From Kiritimatiellia bacterium (GTDB taxonomy: Bacteria; Verrucomicrobiota; Kiritimatiellia; SLAD01), in NCBI GenBank assembly GCA_007134175.1, contig SLLF01000050.1:1-6373 (forward strand): a DNA stretch of 6,373 bases. Reading direction: 5' to 3'. A model generated the notes under the pieces. It was not told the DNA's origin. It saw nothing but the letters and a program-made list of their open reading frames with translations, and did not search any database. Every line of letters begins with the position of its first letter. Within the stretch, counting starts at the first letter, position 1. Below, piece after piece: positions 1 through 6,373 of the stretch. A program made the position numbers and the translations under genes.

Positions 1-188
1 CTCCGGATTCTCCACAACTTTGGCCGAGAACCGCCGGGGACAAAGCCCGGGCCCACAACGACGGACGGTGCAGGCCAGCCCTCCTTGTATCGCCGCAGTT
101 TCAGCGAAGGTGCATGCGACCGGAAAATTCACCCGATGTTGTCGGTTCCCCAGGTTTGTCAAGGTGGGGTAACCCGTCACAGCAGCGC
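1..188. other. Non-coding upstream region with GC palindromes
   Basis: I see no supportable gene here. Two forward frames stay open from the left edge for about 57 to 63 codons, but their translations have no recognisable motif and neither has a visible start, so I treat them as chance open frames in GC-rich DNA. The region holds short palindromic sequences: CCGGG (34-38) facing CCCGG (46-50) over a 7-base loop, the overlapping palindromes GCCCGGGC (45-52) and GGGCCC (49-54), and GCATGC (112-117). Such clusters are common in dispersed intergenic elements, but one copy cannot prove it. A larger bulged stem-loop at 144-174 is listed separately. Confidence 0.4.
144..174. promoter_or_regulatory. 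Bulged stem-loop just upstream of the pump promoter
   Basis: The left arm GGTTCCCCA (144-152) pairs with TGGGG plus AACC (165-174), leaving T170 as a single bulge and a 12-base loop. It ends 14 bases before the -35 box of the predicted pump promoter. There is no T-tract after it, so a classical intrinsic terminator for an upstream gene is unlikely. An operator for a regulator of the efflux operon is possible, but no regulator gene lies in the window and the symmetry is imperfect. The role is inference only. Confidence 0.3.
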
Positions 189-217
189 TTGACGCGCGGG
201 CCGCGAGGCACTAGATT
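189..217 (+). promoter_or_regulatory. Predicted sigma70-type promoter of the efflux operon
   Basis: The -35 hexamer TTGACG (189-194) matches the TTGACA consensus at five of six positions. It is separated by exactly 17 bases from the -10 hexamer TAGATT (212-217), which matches TATAAT at four of six. Transcription would begin near 224-226, giving a leader of about 30 bases to the ATG at 257. That leader would be only about 13 bases long if the in-frame TTG at 239 were used. Spacing and position directly ahead of the first gene make this the best promoter candidate in the window. Other sigma factors or activators cannot be excluded. Confidence 0.55.
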
Positions 218-256
218 CGCGTCCCAGTCTCGGGGGATTTGACGAAAGCTCGGCCC

Positions 257-1336
257 ATGAAAAGAATTAAGATCAAACGCTCCAGCGTGGTGCTGTGGGT
301 CCTCATTTCACTGCTGCTCGTTATGGTGGTGGTTTCGGTGTCACTGCGCCGCGAGGAAGTGGTACCTGACGAGTTGGACGTGCGCCCCACGCCGGTGGAA
401 ATCCGCGTGGTGGAGCGCGAAGCGGTGACGGATCGCGTCCGGTTGCCGGGCCGCATTGAACCGGATATCCGTTCCCGACTCGCCGTCGACAAGGGCGGCC
501 GGGTTACGGCGGTCTTCGCGGACAAGGGCGACAAAGTGGAGCGCGACCAGGTCCTGCTGCAACTGGACGACCGCACCTGGCGCGCCCTGGAACGACAAGC
601 CGAGGTGGAATACCGCGCGGCCCAGCGCGCGTGGCGGCGCTGGCAGGAACTGGCCGCGGTTGACTTGGTATCCACCGGGGAATTCGACCGGGTACAGACG
701 CGCTATGAACGAGCGGAAGCGCAATGGGACGATGCCCGCATCCATGTTGAACAGTGCGTGGTGCGCAGCCCCGGTGATGGCTGGATCAATAGCCGCTGGC
801 TGGAGGTGGGGGAATACGCACCGGAAGGGGCCGCAGCTTTTGAGTGGGTCGTGCTCGATCCGGTTCGGGTCACACTCGATGTACCGGAACGCGACATCCA
901 AGCCGTAGAACGCGGGGGGGAGCTTGCATTCGAAGTAACCGCAGTGGGGCCTCAACGCTTCACCGGTACCGTGCAACGCGTCGCCGTCGCCGCCGCACCC
1001 GGCAACAACAGTTTCCGGGTGGAAGCCCAAGCCGCCAATCCCGGCTACACCTTGCGACCGGGCATGATCGCAACCATCTTCTTTGAGCGCGCGCGGCGCG
1101 AGAATGCCGTGGTGGTCCCCCTGTCCGCTGTCATCCCGCGCAAAGGCGAGCATTTCGTCTTTGTGGCGGACAATGAACGGGCCCTGCGACGCTTGGTGAG
1201 GATTGACCGCATCCTCGGTGCAGAGGCCATTCTGGCCGCTGGACTGGAACCGGGCGAGGAGCTGATCATTGAAGGCCACCGGGAGCTGCTGGACGGCGAA
1301 CGGATCGAACGCGTCAACGCGGATGCCGGTTCATGA
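257..1336 (+). CDS. RND efflux periplasmic adaptor (membrane-fusion protein, HlyD/AcrA family)
   Basis: This is the periplasmic adaptor linking the inner-membrane RND permease encoded next to it with an outer-membrane channel. Numbered from ATG 257 (359 residues), it opens with a basic stretch and one hydrophobic segment (about 11-30), so it is anchored in the inner membrane; no lipobox cysteine is seen. A lipoyl half (about 65-104, with VDKGGRVTAVFADKGDKV) is followed by a short alpha-hairpin (about 106-165), the second lipoyl half (VVRSPGDG, 168-175), a beta-barrel and a membrane-proximal domain. The hairpin holds R128-x3-L132-x6-S139, the tip motif known in AcrA/MacA-type adaptors for TolC docking. 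An in-frame TTG at 239 would add six residues; ATG 257 is preferred because it begins the basic/hydrophobic leader and fits the promoter, though neither start has a clear Shine-Dalgarno. The stop overlaps the permease start by four bases (ATGA), suggesting coupled translation. The family call is secure; the substrate is unknown. Confidence 0.92.
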   Translation: MKRIKIKRSSVVLWVLISLLLVMVVVSVSLRREEVVPDELDVRPTPVEIRVVEREAVTDRVRLPGRIEPDIRSRLAVDKGGRVTAVFADKGDKVERDQVLLQLDDRTWRALERQAEVEYRAAQRAWRRWQELAAVDLVSTGEFDRVQTRYERAEAQWDDARIHVEQCVVRSPGDGWINSRWLEVGEYAPEGAAAFEWVVLDPVRVTLDVPERDIQAVERGGELAFEVTAVGPQRFTGTVQRVAVAAAPGNNSFRVEAQAANPGYTLRPGMIATIFFERARRENAVVVPLSAVIPRKGEHFVFVADNERALRRLVRIDRILGAEAILAAGLEPGEELIIEGHRELLDGERIERVNADAGS

Positions 1337-4300
1337 TCATTTCGGATTATGCCATCAAATTCCGCACGGCGGTGATGGTGCTCATCGTCGTCCTGGTCGT
1401 GGCCGGGGTCGTCAGCTACCGGGTGCTGCCGCGCGAAGGCGCACCGGACATTACCATCCCGTTCGTGTTTGTCACCGTGATCTACGAGGGCACCGCCCCG
1501 GAGGACATGGAAAACCTGGTGGTGCGCCCGCTGGAGCGGCAACTGATCGATGCCGATAATTTGTCGTCGTTACAATCACGCACCCTGGAAGGGGTGGCGA
1601 CGATCAGCCTGGAGTTCATTTCCGGTTCCGACATCGACATGGCGCGCCAGCACGTGAAGGATAAGATCGACCTGGCCCGGCCGGATCTGCCGTCGGATTT
1701 GGACGAGCCGGTGGTACAGGCGTTCAATTTCAGTACCGACTACCCGATCTTCATCTTCGCGCTATCGGGCGGCGAACTGGATCGTCTGAAATATATCGCC
1801 GAGGATTTGCAGGAACAGATCGAACTCGTTCCCGGTGTGCGGCAAGCCGGCATCGCCGGTACCCGCGAACGCGAAATTCGCGTGGAAGTGGACCTCAACC
1901 GCCTGATCGCCTACGACGTGCCCATGGGACACCTCATTCAACGCATTGCCGACGAAAATATCAACATCTCCGCCGGCCACCTCGAGGTGGCCGGCAACCG
2001 CTTTCAAGTGCGTGTGCCGGGCGAGTACACGCTGGCGACCGACCTGCGGGACATCCTCATCGCCCAACGCGACGGTGCACCCGTCTTCCTGCGGGACCTG
2101 GCCGAGGTGAGCGACACCTACAAGGATCTTTCCTCCATCTCGCGCCTCAACGGCGCCCCCTCCATTTCGCTGGAAATCCGCAAGCGCAACCGCGAGAACA
2201 GTGTGGTGTTGATCAATGAAGTCAAGCGCATCATCCACGATTTCGGCATCCCGTCGGATGTGGCGGTGACCTATGTGATGGACCAGTCGGAATACATCGA
2301 CATGATGATTTCCGAGTTGGAGAACAACATCGTTACCGGCTTCCTCCTGGTGGTCTGTGTCATCTTCCTCTTCATGGGATTGCGCAACAGTTTGTTTGTG
2401 GCTGTCGCCATCCCGCTCTCCATGTTGATTGCGTTCACCATCATGAACCTGCGTGGCGCGACGCTGAACATGATCGTGCTGTTCAGCCTGGTGCTGGCCC
2501 TGGGCATGCTGGTCGATAACGCCATCGTCATTGTGGAAAACATCTATCGGCTGCGCACCACCGGCCTGTCGCGGCGCGACGCCGCGCGCCAGGGGGCCTC
2601 GGAAGTGGCCTGGCCGGTGATCACCTCGACCGTCACCACCTGCATGGCCTTCGCCCCGTTACTGTTTTGGCCGGACATCATGGGGCAGTTCATGTCCTTT
2701 CTACCCCTCACCCTGATCACTACGCTGGGTGCCTCGCTGTTCGTGGCCCTGGTCATCAACCCCGCGCTCTGCTCCATCTTCATCGCCAAACGCCGTGGCA
2801 AACCCGAGAAGCTGGACGCACACGGCGTCAAGGATTCGGCTTTTGTGCGCGCCTACGAAAGTTTGTTGCGCGGGGCGGTGCATCACCGCTTGGCCGTGCT
2901 CTTCATGGCCCTGCTGTTTCTCTTCGCCAGTGTGGAGTTCTACATGCACCTGGGCCGCGGCGTGGAACTCTTTCCCGAAGTGGATCCCCGTAACGCCACC
3001 ATCAACGTCGAGTTCCCGCAAGGGACCGCCATCGAACGTACCGACGACATTATCCGCCGGATCGAGGCGTTGCTGCCTGAATACGCAGACATCGAGTTTT
3101 TCCTGGCCACCGTCGGCCAGACTGATGTAACCGGCTTCACCTTCGGCCCGGAATCCACCAATGTCGGCCAGGTCTTCATCGAATTTGTCCCCTACAACGA
3201 ACGCCAGCGCTCCTCCATGGATCTGATCAGTGAGATCCGGCAACGCTTACCCGTTGTGCCCGGGGCCCTGATCACCATTGAGCGCCAAGAGGAAGGTCCG
3301 CCCACCGGCGAACCGGTTGCGATTGAAGTGTATGGCGATGACTTTGACGAGCTGGCCGCCCTGGCCGCACGGATTATGCGGGCCATCGAATCGGTACCCG
3401 GCCTGGTGGACCTGCAAAGCGACTTTGAGGAGGCCCTGCCGGAGCTGCAGTTCGAGGTGGCCCGCCACCGGGCGGCGCTGCTGGGCTTGGATACGCGCAC
3501 CGTCGGCATGTTCCTACGCACCGCTGTTTTCGGCACGGAGGCCAGCCGCTTTCGACCGGCTGAAGACGAGTTCGACATTACCTTGCGCTTACCGCTGCAG
3601 GATCGCGACACGGTCGAATTGCTTGACCGTATCTTCATCCCCGTGCCGGGGGGAGATACCGTCCCATTGAGTTCGCTGGGGACCGTACGCTATGCCGCCG
3701 GCCGCGGCGCTATCACGCGCAAGGACCAGCGTCGCATGATCACCATAACCGGCAACAACCACCAGCGCGGCGTGAACGAGATCATCCAGGAAATCGGTGA
3801 AATCATCGACCGCATTCCCATGGAGCGCGGTTACAGCGTCGCCTACACCGGGGACACGGAGGAAATGGAAAAATCAGGACGCTTCCTGGCACAAGCCTTT
3901 TTGATCGCTATCGGGCTCATCCTGATCATCCTGGTCATTCAGTTCAACTCCGTCTTCATGCCGCTGATCATCGGCGTATCGGTCTTGTTGTCCCTGATCG
4001 GTGTGATGTGGGGCTTGATCCTGACCGGGACCCCGTTCGGTGTCATCATGACCGGCATGGGCGTGGTCAGCCTGGCCGGCATCGTGGTCAACAACTCCAT
4101 CGTACTAATGGACTGCATCCGGCAACGGCAAGCCGACGGCCTGCCCTCCGAAGAAGCGGTCATCGTGGCCGGCAAAATGCGTTTGCGGCCGGTATTGTTG
4201 ACCGCCATCACCACCATTCTCGGATTGTTACCCATGGCTATTGGGCTGGGCATCGATATCCATCACTGGCCGCCACGCATTGCGTTCGGCGCTGAAACCA

Positions 4301-4455
4301 GCGCTTGGTGGGCCCCCATGGCGGTGGCGGTTATCTTTGGACTGGCCATGGCCACGCTGTTGACGCTGGTCCTGGTGCCCGTCATGTTCAGTCTGTTCGA
4401 CACCCTTTCGCAACGCCTTAAGCGACGTTTTCCTGCCGGCCAAGCCGATGACTAA
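1333..4455 (+). CDS. RND efflux permease, inner-membrane pump (AcrB/HAE-1-like)
   Basis: At 1040 residues this is a full-length RND transporter, normally a homotrimer that exports substrates using the proton gradient. The expected layout is present: TM1 near 10-30, a large periplasmic loop, TM2-6 from about 333, TM7 near 518-540, a second periplasmic loop, and TM8-12 from about 852 to 1020. The TM4 motif reads GMLVDNAIVIVENI, with D395 and N396 at the places of AcrB D407 and D408. In TM10, GIVVNNSIVLMD has N920 at the place of AcrB K940. The TM11 residues corresponding to R971 and T978 appear kept (R950, T957 in RLRPVLLT). Similar D-N/N-N patterns occur in other RND branches, so the pump is probably functional. 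The gene starts inside the adaptor stop codon, has little Shine-Dalgarno of its own, and is probably translated by coupling. Nothing in the sequence marks it as a heavy-metal pump, but the substrate cannot be inferred. Confidence 0.95.
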   Translation: MIISDYAIKFRTAVMVLIVVLVVAGVVSYRVLPREGAPDITIPFVFVTVIYEGTAPEDMENLVVRPLERQLIDADNLSSLQSRTLEGVATISLEFISGSDIDMARQHVKDKIDLARPDLPSDLDEPVVQAFNFSTDYPIFIFALSGGELDRLKYIAEDLQEQIELVPGVRQAGIAGTREREIRVEVDLNRLIAYDVPMGHLIQRIADENINISAGHLEVAGNRFQVRVPGEYTLATDLRDILIAQRDGAPVFLRDLAEVSDTYKDLSSISRLNGAPSISLEIRKRNRENSVVLINEVKRIIHDFGIPSDVAVTYVMDQSEYIDMMISELENNIVTGFLLVVCVIFLFMGLRNSLFVAVAIPLSMLIAFTIMNLRGATLNMIVLFSLVLALGMLVDNAIVIVENIYRLRTTGLSRRDAARQGASEVAWPVITSTVTTCMAFAPLLFWPDIMGQFMSFLPLTLITTLGASLFVALVINPALCSIFIAKRRGKPEKLDAHGVKDSAFVRAYESLLRGAVHHRLAVLFMALLFLFASVEFYMHLGRGVELFPEVDPRNATINVEFPQGTAIERTDDIIRRIEALLPEYADIEFFLATVGQTDVTGFTFGPESTNVGQVFIEFVPYNERQRSSMDLISEIRQRLPVVPGALITIERQEEGPPTGEPVAIEVYGDDFDELAALAARIMRAIESVPGLVDLQSDFEEALPELQFEVARHRAALLGLDTRTVGMFLRTAVFGTEASRFRPAEDEFDITLRLPLQDRDTVELLDRIFIPVPGGDTVPLSSLGTVRYAAGRGAITRKDQRRMITITGNNHQRGVNEIIQEIGEIIDRIPMERGYSVAYTGDTEEMEKSGRFLAQAFLIAIGLILIILVIQFNSVFMPLIIGVSVLLSLIGVMWGLILTGTPFGVIMTGMGVVSLAGIVVNNSIVLMDCIRQRQADGLPSEEAVIVAGKMRLRPVLLTAITTILGLLPMAIGLGIDIHHWPPRIAFGAETSAWWAPMAVAVIFGLAMATLLTLVLVPVMFSLFDTLSQRLKRRFPAGQADD

Positions 4456-4470
4456 ACGGTTGATTGAAGG

Positions 4471-5427
4471 ATGAAGACCCGCATCACCCGCTCCCCCCGC
4501 GTAGCCGCCATGGTATTGCGTGACGGGGGACTGGTGGCCTTCCCCACCGAAACCGTCTATGGGTTGGGTGCGGATGCTCGCAATAAGCACGCGATCACCG
4601 CCATATTCAAGGCTAAGGGGCGACCGCCCGACAATCCGTTGATTGTTCATCTGGCGGATCCAGCGCTCTTATCCCAGGTGGCTATGCGCGTGCCGAAGTC
4701 GGCGCAGCGGCTGCTGGCACGTTTCGCGCCGGGCCCGCTGACCGTCATAGTGCCGCGCCATCCTGATGTGCCACCGGCCGTCACGGCGGGGCTCGACACG
4801 GTGGCAGTGCGGATCCCCAACCATCCCGTAGCCCAGGCGCTCTTGACCGCCTACGGCGGCCCCATCGCCGCCCCTTCGGCCAACCGCTCCGGTCGTCCCA
4901 GCCCGACCACCTGGCGGGCGGTTGCCGAGGAGCTGGATGGACGCATCCCTTGTATCTTGCGCGGCAGCGCATCGCCGATCGGCCTCGAATCAACTGTGCT
5001 CGACTGCACCGGTAGCCACCCCGCCATCCTGCGCGAAGGGGCAATCTCGCGTGAAGCGTTGCGCGGGGTATGTCCCCAATTGGCCGACTACAACCCTCCC
5101 AGCGTAAAGGAACCGCCACGCAGTCCCGGCCAGAAATACCGCCACTATGCGCCGACGGCGCAGGTGGTGTTGGTGGATCAACCGCAGGACGTCCCCACCC
5201 GTCGCGCGGCGCAGACCGCTTATATCGGCTTGACCCATGACGGCTTTCCGGTCCGCCCACGGCGCGTCCGGCGCTGTCGCGACACAGCCGAATATGCGCG
5301 GTTGCTCTTCCGCTTTTTCCGCGCATGTGAAAAACACGGCGTGCGCTGGATCTACTGTCAACGCGTGCCGGAGACCGGTATCGGCCGGGCCCTGATGGAC
5401 CGGCTGCGCCGGGCGGCAAACCACTGA
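4471..5427 (+). CDS. L-threonylcarbamoyladenylate synthase (Sua5/YwlC type)
   Basis: This cytosolic enzyme makes threonylcarbamoyl-AMP from threonine, bicarbonate and ATP, the first step of the universal t6A modification at position 37 of ANN-decoding tRNAs. The TsaD complex then transfers the group to tRNA. The YrdC-like domain (about 5-200) has the signature PTETVYGLGADA (25-36), the KxR motif K49-G-R51 and the SxN motif S136-A-N138, all nucleotide/substrate-binding elements of the family. The linker SPGQKYRHYAP (218-228) and the C-terminal Sua5 domain (to 318) identify the long Sua5 form rather than short TsaC. It begins 15 bp after the permease stop with no visible promoter between, so it is probably cotranscribed with the pump. 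A GAAGG directly abuts ATG 4471, too close for normal spacing; ATG 4510 is an alternative, but starting there would remove the first strand of the fold. The stop codon lies in the first bases of the downstream repeat. Confidence 0.94.
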   Translation: MKTRITRSPRVAAMVLRDGGLVAFPTETVYGLGADARNKHAITAIFKAKGRPPDNPLIVHLADPALLSQVAMRVPKSAQRLLARFAPGPLTVIVPRHPDVPPAVTAGLDTVAVRIPNHPVAQALLTAYGGPIAAPSANRSGRPSPTTWRAVAEELDGRIPCILRGSASPIGLESTVLDCTGSHPAILREGAISREALRGVCPQLADYNPPSVKEPPRSPGQKYRHYAPTAQVVLVDQPQDVPTRRAAQTAYIGLTHDGFPVRPRRVRRCRDTAEYARLLFRFFRACEKHGVRWIYCQRVPETGIGRALMDRLRRAANH

Positions 5428-5561
5428 ATCATCGGGTTTCAAGGGAAGAAAGGAGGTCCGCGAAACACACAAAACGCACGCTGATTTCATAGCCTTTTCG
5501 TGTCCTTTGGTGTTTTTAGTGGTTGTTTATCTGCACATGGGGTAAAGATTCCGTTGGGCGG
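5425..5561. repeat. Intergenic repeat, copy 1 (137 bp)
   Basis: This is the first of two head-to-tail related units. Both begin TGAATCATCGG, share GGGAAGAAAGGAGGTCC about 15 to 20 bases in, contain TTTTCGTGTCCTTT followed by GTGTTTTTAGTGGTT, and end in AAAGAT...TGGGCGG. The start of this copy coincides with the TGA stop of the Sua5 gene. Compared with copy 2, its left hairpin arm has lost the regular CACGAAA pattern, while the right arm differs by only one base. No protein-coding frame is supported here. Confidence 0.85.
5458..5522. repeat. Imperfect hairpin within repeat copy 1
   Basis: The left arm (about 5458-5480, CCGCGAAACACACAAAACGC then ACG) is partly complementary to the right arm (5495-5522, TTTTCGTGTCCTTTGGTGTT then TTTAGTGG). 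Several mismatches and one bulge weaken it relative to copy 2. It could form a structure in RNA read from the Sua5 gene and might help end transcription, but it lacks a typical GC stem with a trailing T-run. Confidence 0.55.
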
Positions 5562-5703
5562 TGAATCATCGGTTTTGATGGGAAGAAAGGAGGTCCACGA
5601 AAGGCACGAAACGCACGAAAATTTGGTTTCACAGCCTTTTCGTGTCCTTTAGTGTTTTTAGTGGTTACTTTATCTTACATAAGTCAAAGATGCTGCTGGG
5701 CGG
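5562..5703. repeat. Intergenic repeat, copy 2 (about 142 bp)
   Basis: This second unit follows directly on copy 1, with the same order of conserved blocks: TGAATCATCGG, GGGAAGAAAGGAGGTCC, the hairpin, GTGTTTTTAGTGGTT, and an end of CAAAGATGCTGCTGGGCGG. It is a few bases longer through small insertions. It ends 15 bases before the start of the HAD phosphatase gene, so any promoter for that gene would have to lie inside or before the repeat; I see only weak -10-like AT-rich bases (around 5671-5681) and do not call one. Confidence 0.85.
5595..5664. repeat. CACGAAA-type inverted repeat within copy 2
   Basis: The left arm (5595-5621) consists of three 9-base iterations: CACGAAAGG, CACGAAACG and CACGAAAA. 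The right arm (5637-5664) holds the complementary pattern TTTTCGTGTCC, TTTAGTG, TTTTTAGTGG. The arms are separated by a 15-base loop (5622-5636) and pair with a few mismatches and one bulge. Inverted repeats of this CACGAA/TTCGTG style are known as dispersed intergenic elements in a range of environmental bacteria. Whether it is a transposon-derived element, a terminator or a protein-binding site cannot be told from one locus. Confidence 0.75.
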
Positions 5704-5718
5704 TTAGGTTGATGTCGT

Positions 5719-6373
5719 ATGTTAAGAGGATTGATATTTGATTTGGATGGGACGCTCTATGCCGGGGACCAAGAGGTGCCGGGAGCCGGGGCGTTTGTGC
5801 AGACCTGCTTGCAGCGGGGGCTGCGGTGTTTGTTTGTCACCAATCGAGCCAATCGCCTGCCGGAAACGGTAGCGGCCCATTTGCGCCGCTACGGCATCCC
5901 GTGTGAGGCGGACGACGTGCTCACTACTTCCCAGGCCACCGCTCAGCTCTTATCGCCGGGACGCGCGTATGTGATTGGGGAAGAAGGCCTCATCAACCCG
6001 CTGCGCACCGCCGGATTTACGCTGGCCGATCGAGACGTAGAGTATGTCATCGTAGGTTTTGACCGGGCATTCAGCTACGACAAACTGCTGACCGCTTGCC
6101 GCTGCATCGGTGCCGGGGGGCGTTTCATTGCGACCAACCCCGACCGGGCCTTGCGCCTGGAAACCGGCATGAGCCCGGGCACGGGTGCATTGGTGGCCGC
6201 CGTACAGGCTGGCAGCGGGGTTACCCCCATGATCATCGGCAAGCCGGAGCGCCGGATCATGGATATGGCGCTCGCGAAGCTTGCGCTTAACGTCGATGAA
6301 GTATGGGCCGTGGGCGATAATTTGGAGACGGACATTCCGGCCGGTGCGTCAGCCGGTATGCACACGGTGCTGA
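5719..6373 (+). CDS. HAD-IIA (NagD-like) phosphatase, 3' end outside window
   Basis: The frame is open from ATG 5719 to the right edge (218 codons plus one base), so the C-terminus is missing; relatives are usually about 250-280 residues. It is a haloacid-dehalogenase-fold phosphatase with the nucleophile and acid/base pair in motif I, D8-L-D10-G-T (FDLDGTLY). Motif II is T41-N42, the motif III lysine is K175 in IIGKPERR, and motif IV is G199-D200-N-L-E-T-D205. Between motifs II and III lies the C2-type cap, with TNPD (139-142) and PGTGAL (153-158), as in NagD/p-nitrophenylphosphatase-like proteins. These enzymes act on small phosphates such as nucleotides, sugar phosphates or phosphoglycolate; the substrate here cannot be read from the sequence. 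AGG (5706-5708) sits 10 bases before the start as a weak ribosome site. An ATG at 5712 is in another frame that stops after nine codons. Confidence 0.9.
   Translation, partial: MLRGLIFDLDGTLYAGDQEVPGAGAFVQTCLQRGLRCLFVTNRANRLPETVAAHLRRYGIPCEADDVLTTSQATAQLLSPGRAYVIGEEGLINPLRTAGFTLADRDVEYVIVGFDRAFSYDKLLTACRCIGAGGRFIATNPDRALRLETGMSPGTGALVAAVQAGSGVTPMIIGKPERRIMDMALAKLALNVDEVWAVGDNLETDIPAGASAGMHTVL

Noticed and set aside
341..1279. Long open frame (312 codons) on the - strand opposite the adaptor gene
   Set aside because: It mirrors the strongly supported adaptor frame, has no recognisable domain, and is the usual product of codon bias in GC-rich genes.
4781..5419. Open frame of 212 codons on the - strand opposite the Sua5 gene
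   Set aside because: Its translation is rich in Arg, Pro, Gly and Ser with no motif, while the + strand carries all Sua5 signatures.
5449..5458. Strong Shine-Dalgarno-like AAAGGAGGTC in both repeat copies (also around 5585-5595)
   Set aside because: No start codon follows at a usable distance and no reading frame of interest begins there; it is a conserved part of the repeat.
5495..5522. Classical intrinsic terminator after the Sua5 gene
   Set aside because: The hairpin is AT-rich with mismatches and is not followed by a T-run; a weak terminating effect remains possible but cannot be called.
5425..5703. CRISPR array
   Set aside because: Only two units of about 140 bp, with no short regular repeats and unique spacers; the 9-base iterations are contiguous and form hairpin arms.
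6371..6373. TGA at the right edge as the stop of the HAD gene
   Set aside because: It is out of frame: the in-frame codons are GTG (6367-6369), CTG (6370-6372) and then A, so the gene continues beyond the window.

Overview
The window is GC-rich DNA from a Gram-negative (diderm) bacterium. That follows from a tripartite RND efflux pump, whose membrane-fusion protein spans a periplasm. I cannot place the organism more closely. Intergenic repeats built on CACGAAA/TTTCGTG occur in several distant phyla, from gammaproteobacteria to the Planctomycetes/Verrucomicrobia group, so they do not settle it. All four recognisable genes are on the + strand and look like ordinary, intact bacterial genes.

Layout. 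Positions 1-238 are non-coding, with GC-rich palindromes, a bulged stem-loop (144-174) and a good sigma70-type promoter (TTGACG, 17 bp, TAGATT). A periplasmic adaptor (257-1336) and an RND inner-membrane permease (1333-4455) follow, joined by a 4-base ATGA overlap. After 15 bp comes a Sua5/TsaC-type threonylcarbamoyl-AMP synthase (4471-5427), which makes the intermediate for tRNA t6A37. Positions 5425-5703 hold two consecutive copies of a roughly 140-bp repeat, each centred on an imperfect hairpin of iterated CACGAAA-like 9-mers. From 5719 a NagD-like HAD-IIA phosphatase starts and runs off the right edge with motifs I to IV visible.

How the genes fit together. Adaptor and permease are one functional unit: a proton-driven pump that should work with a TolC-type outer-membrane channel. 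No such channel is encoded here, but the adaptor hairpin carries the R-x3-L-x6-S tip motif associated with TolC docking. No promoter or terminator is evident before the Sua5 gene, so it is probably read through from the pump promoter, although the two functions are unrelated. The repeat pair separates this transcription unit from the HAD gene.

I found no convincing new biological system. The items most worth a second look are the tandem hairpin repeats (one copy contains the Sua5 stop codon), the altered proton-relay residues of the permease, and the possible operator next to the pump promoter.
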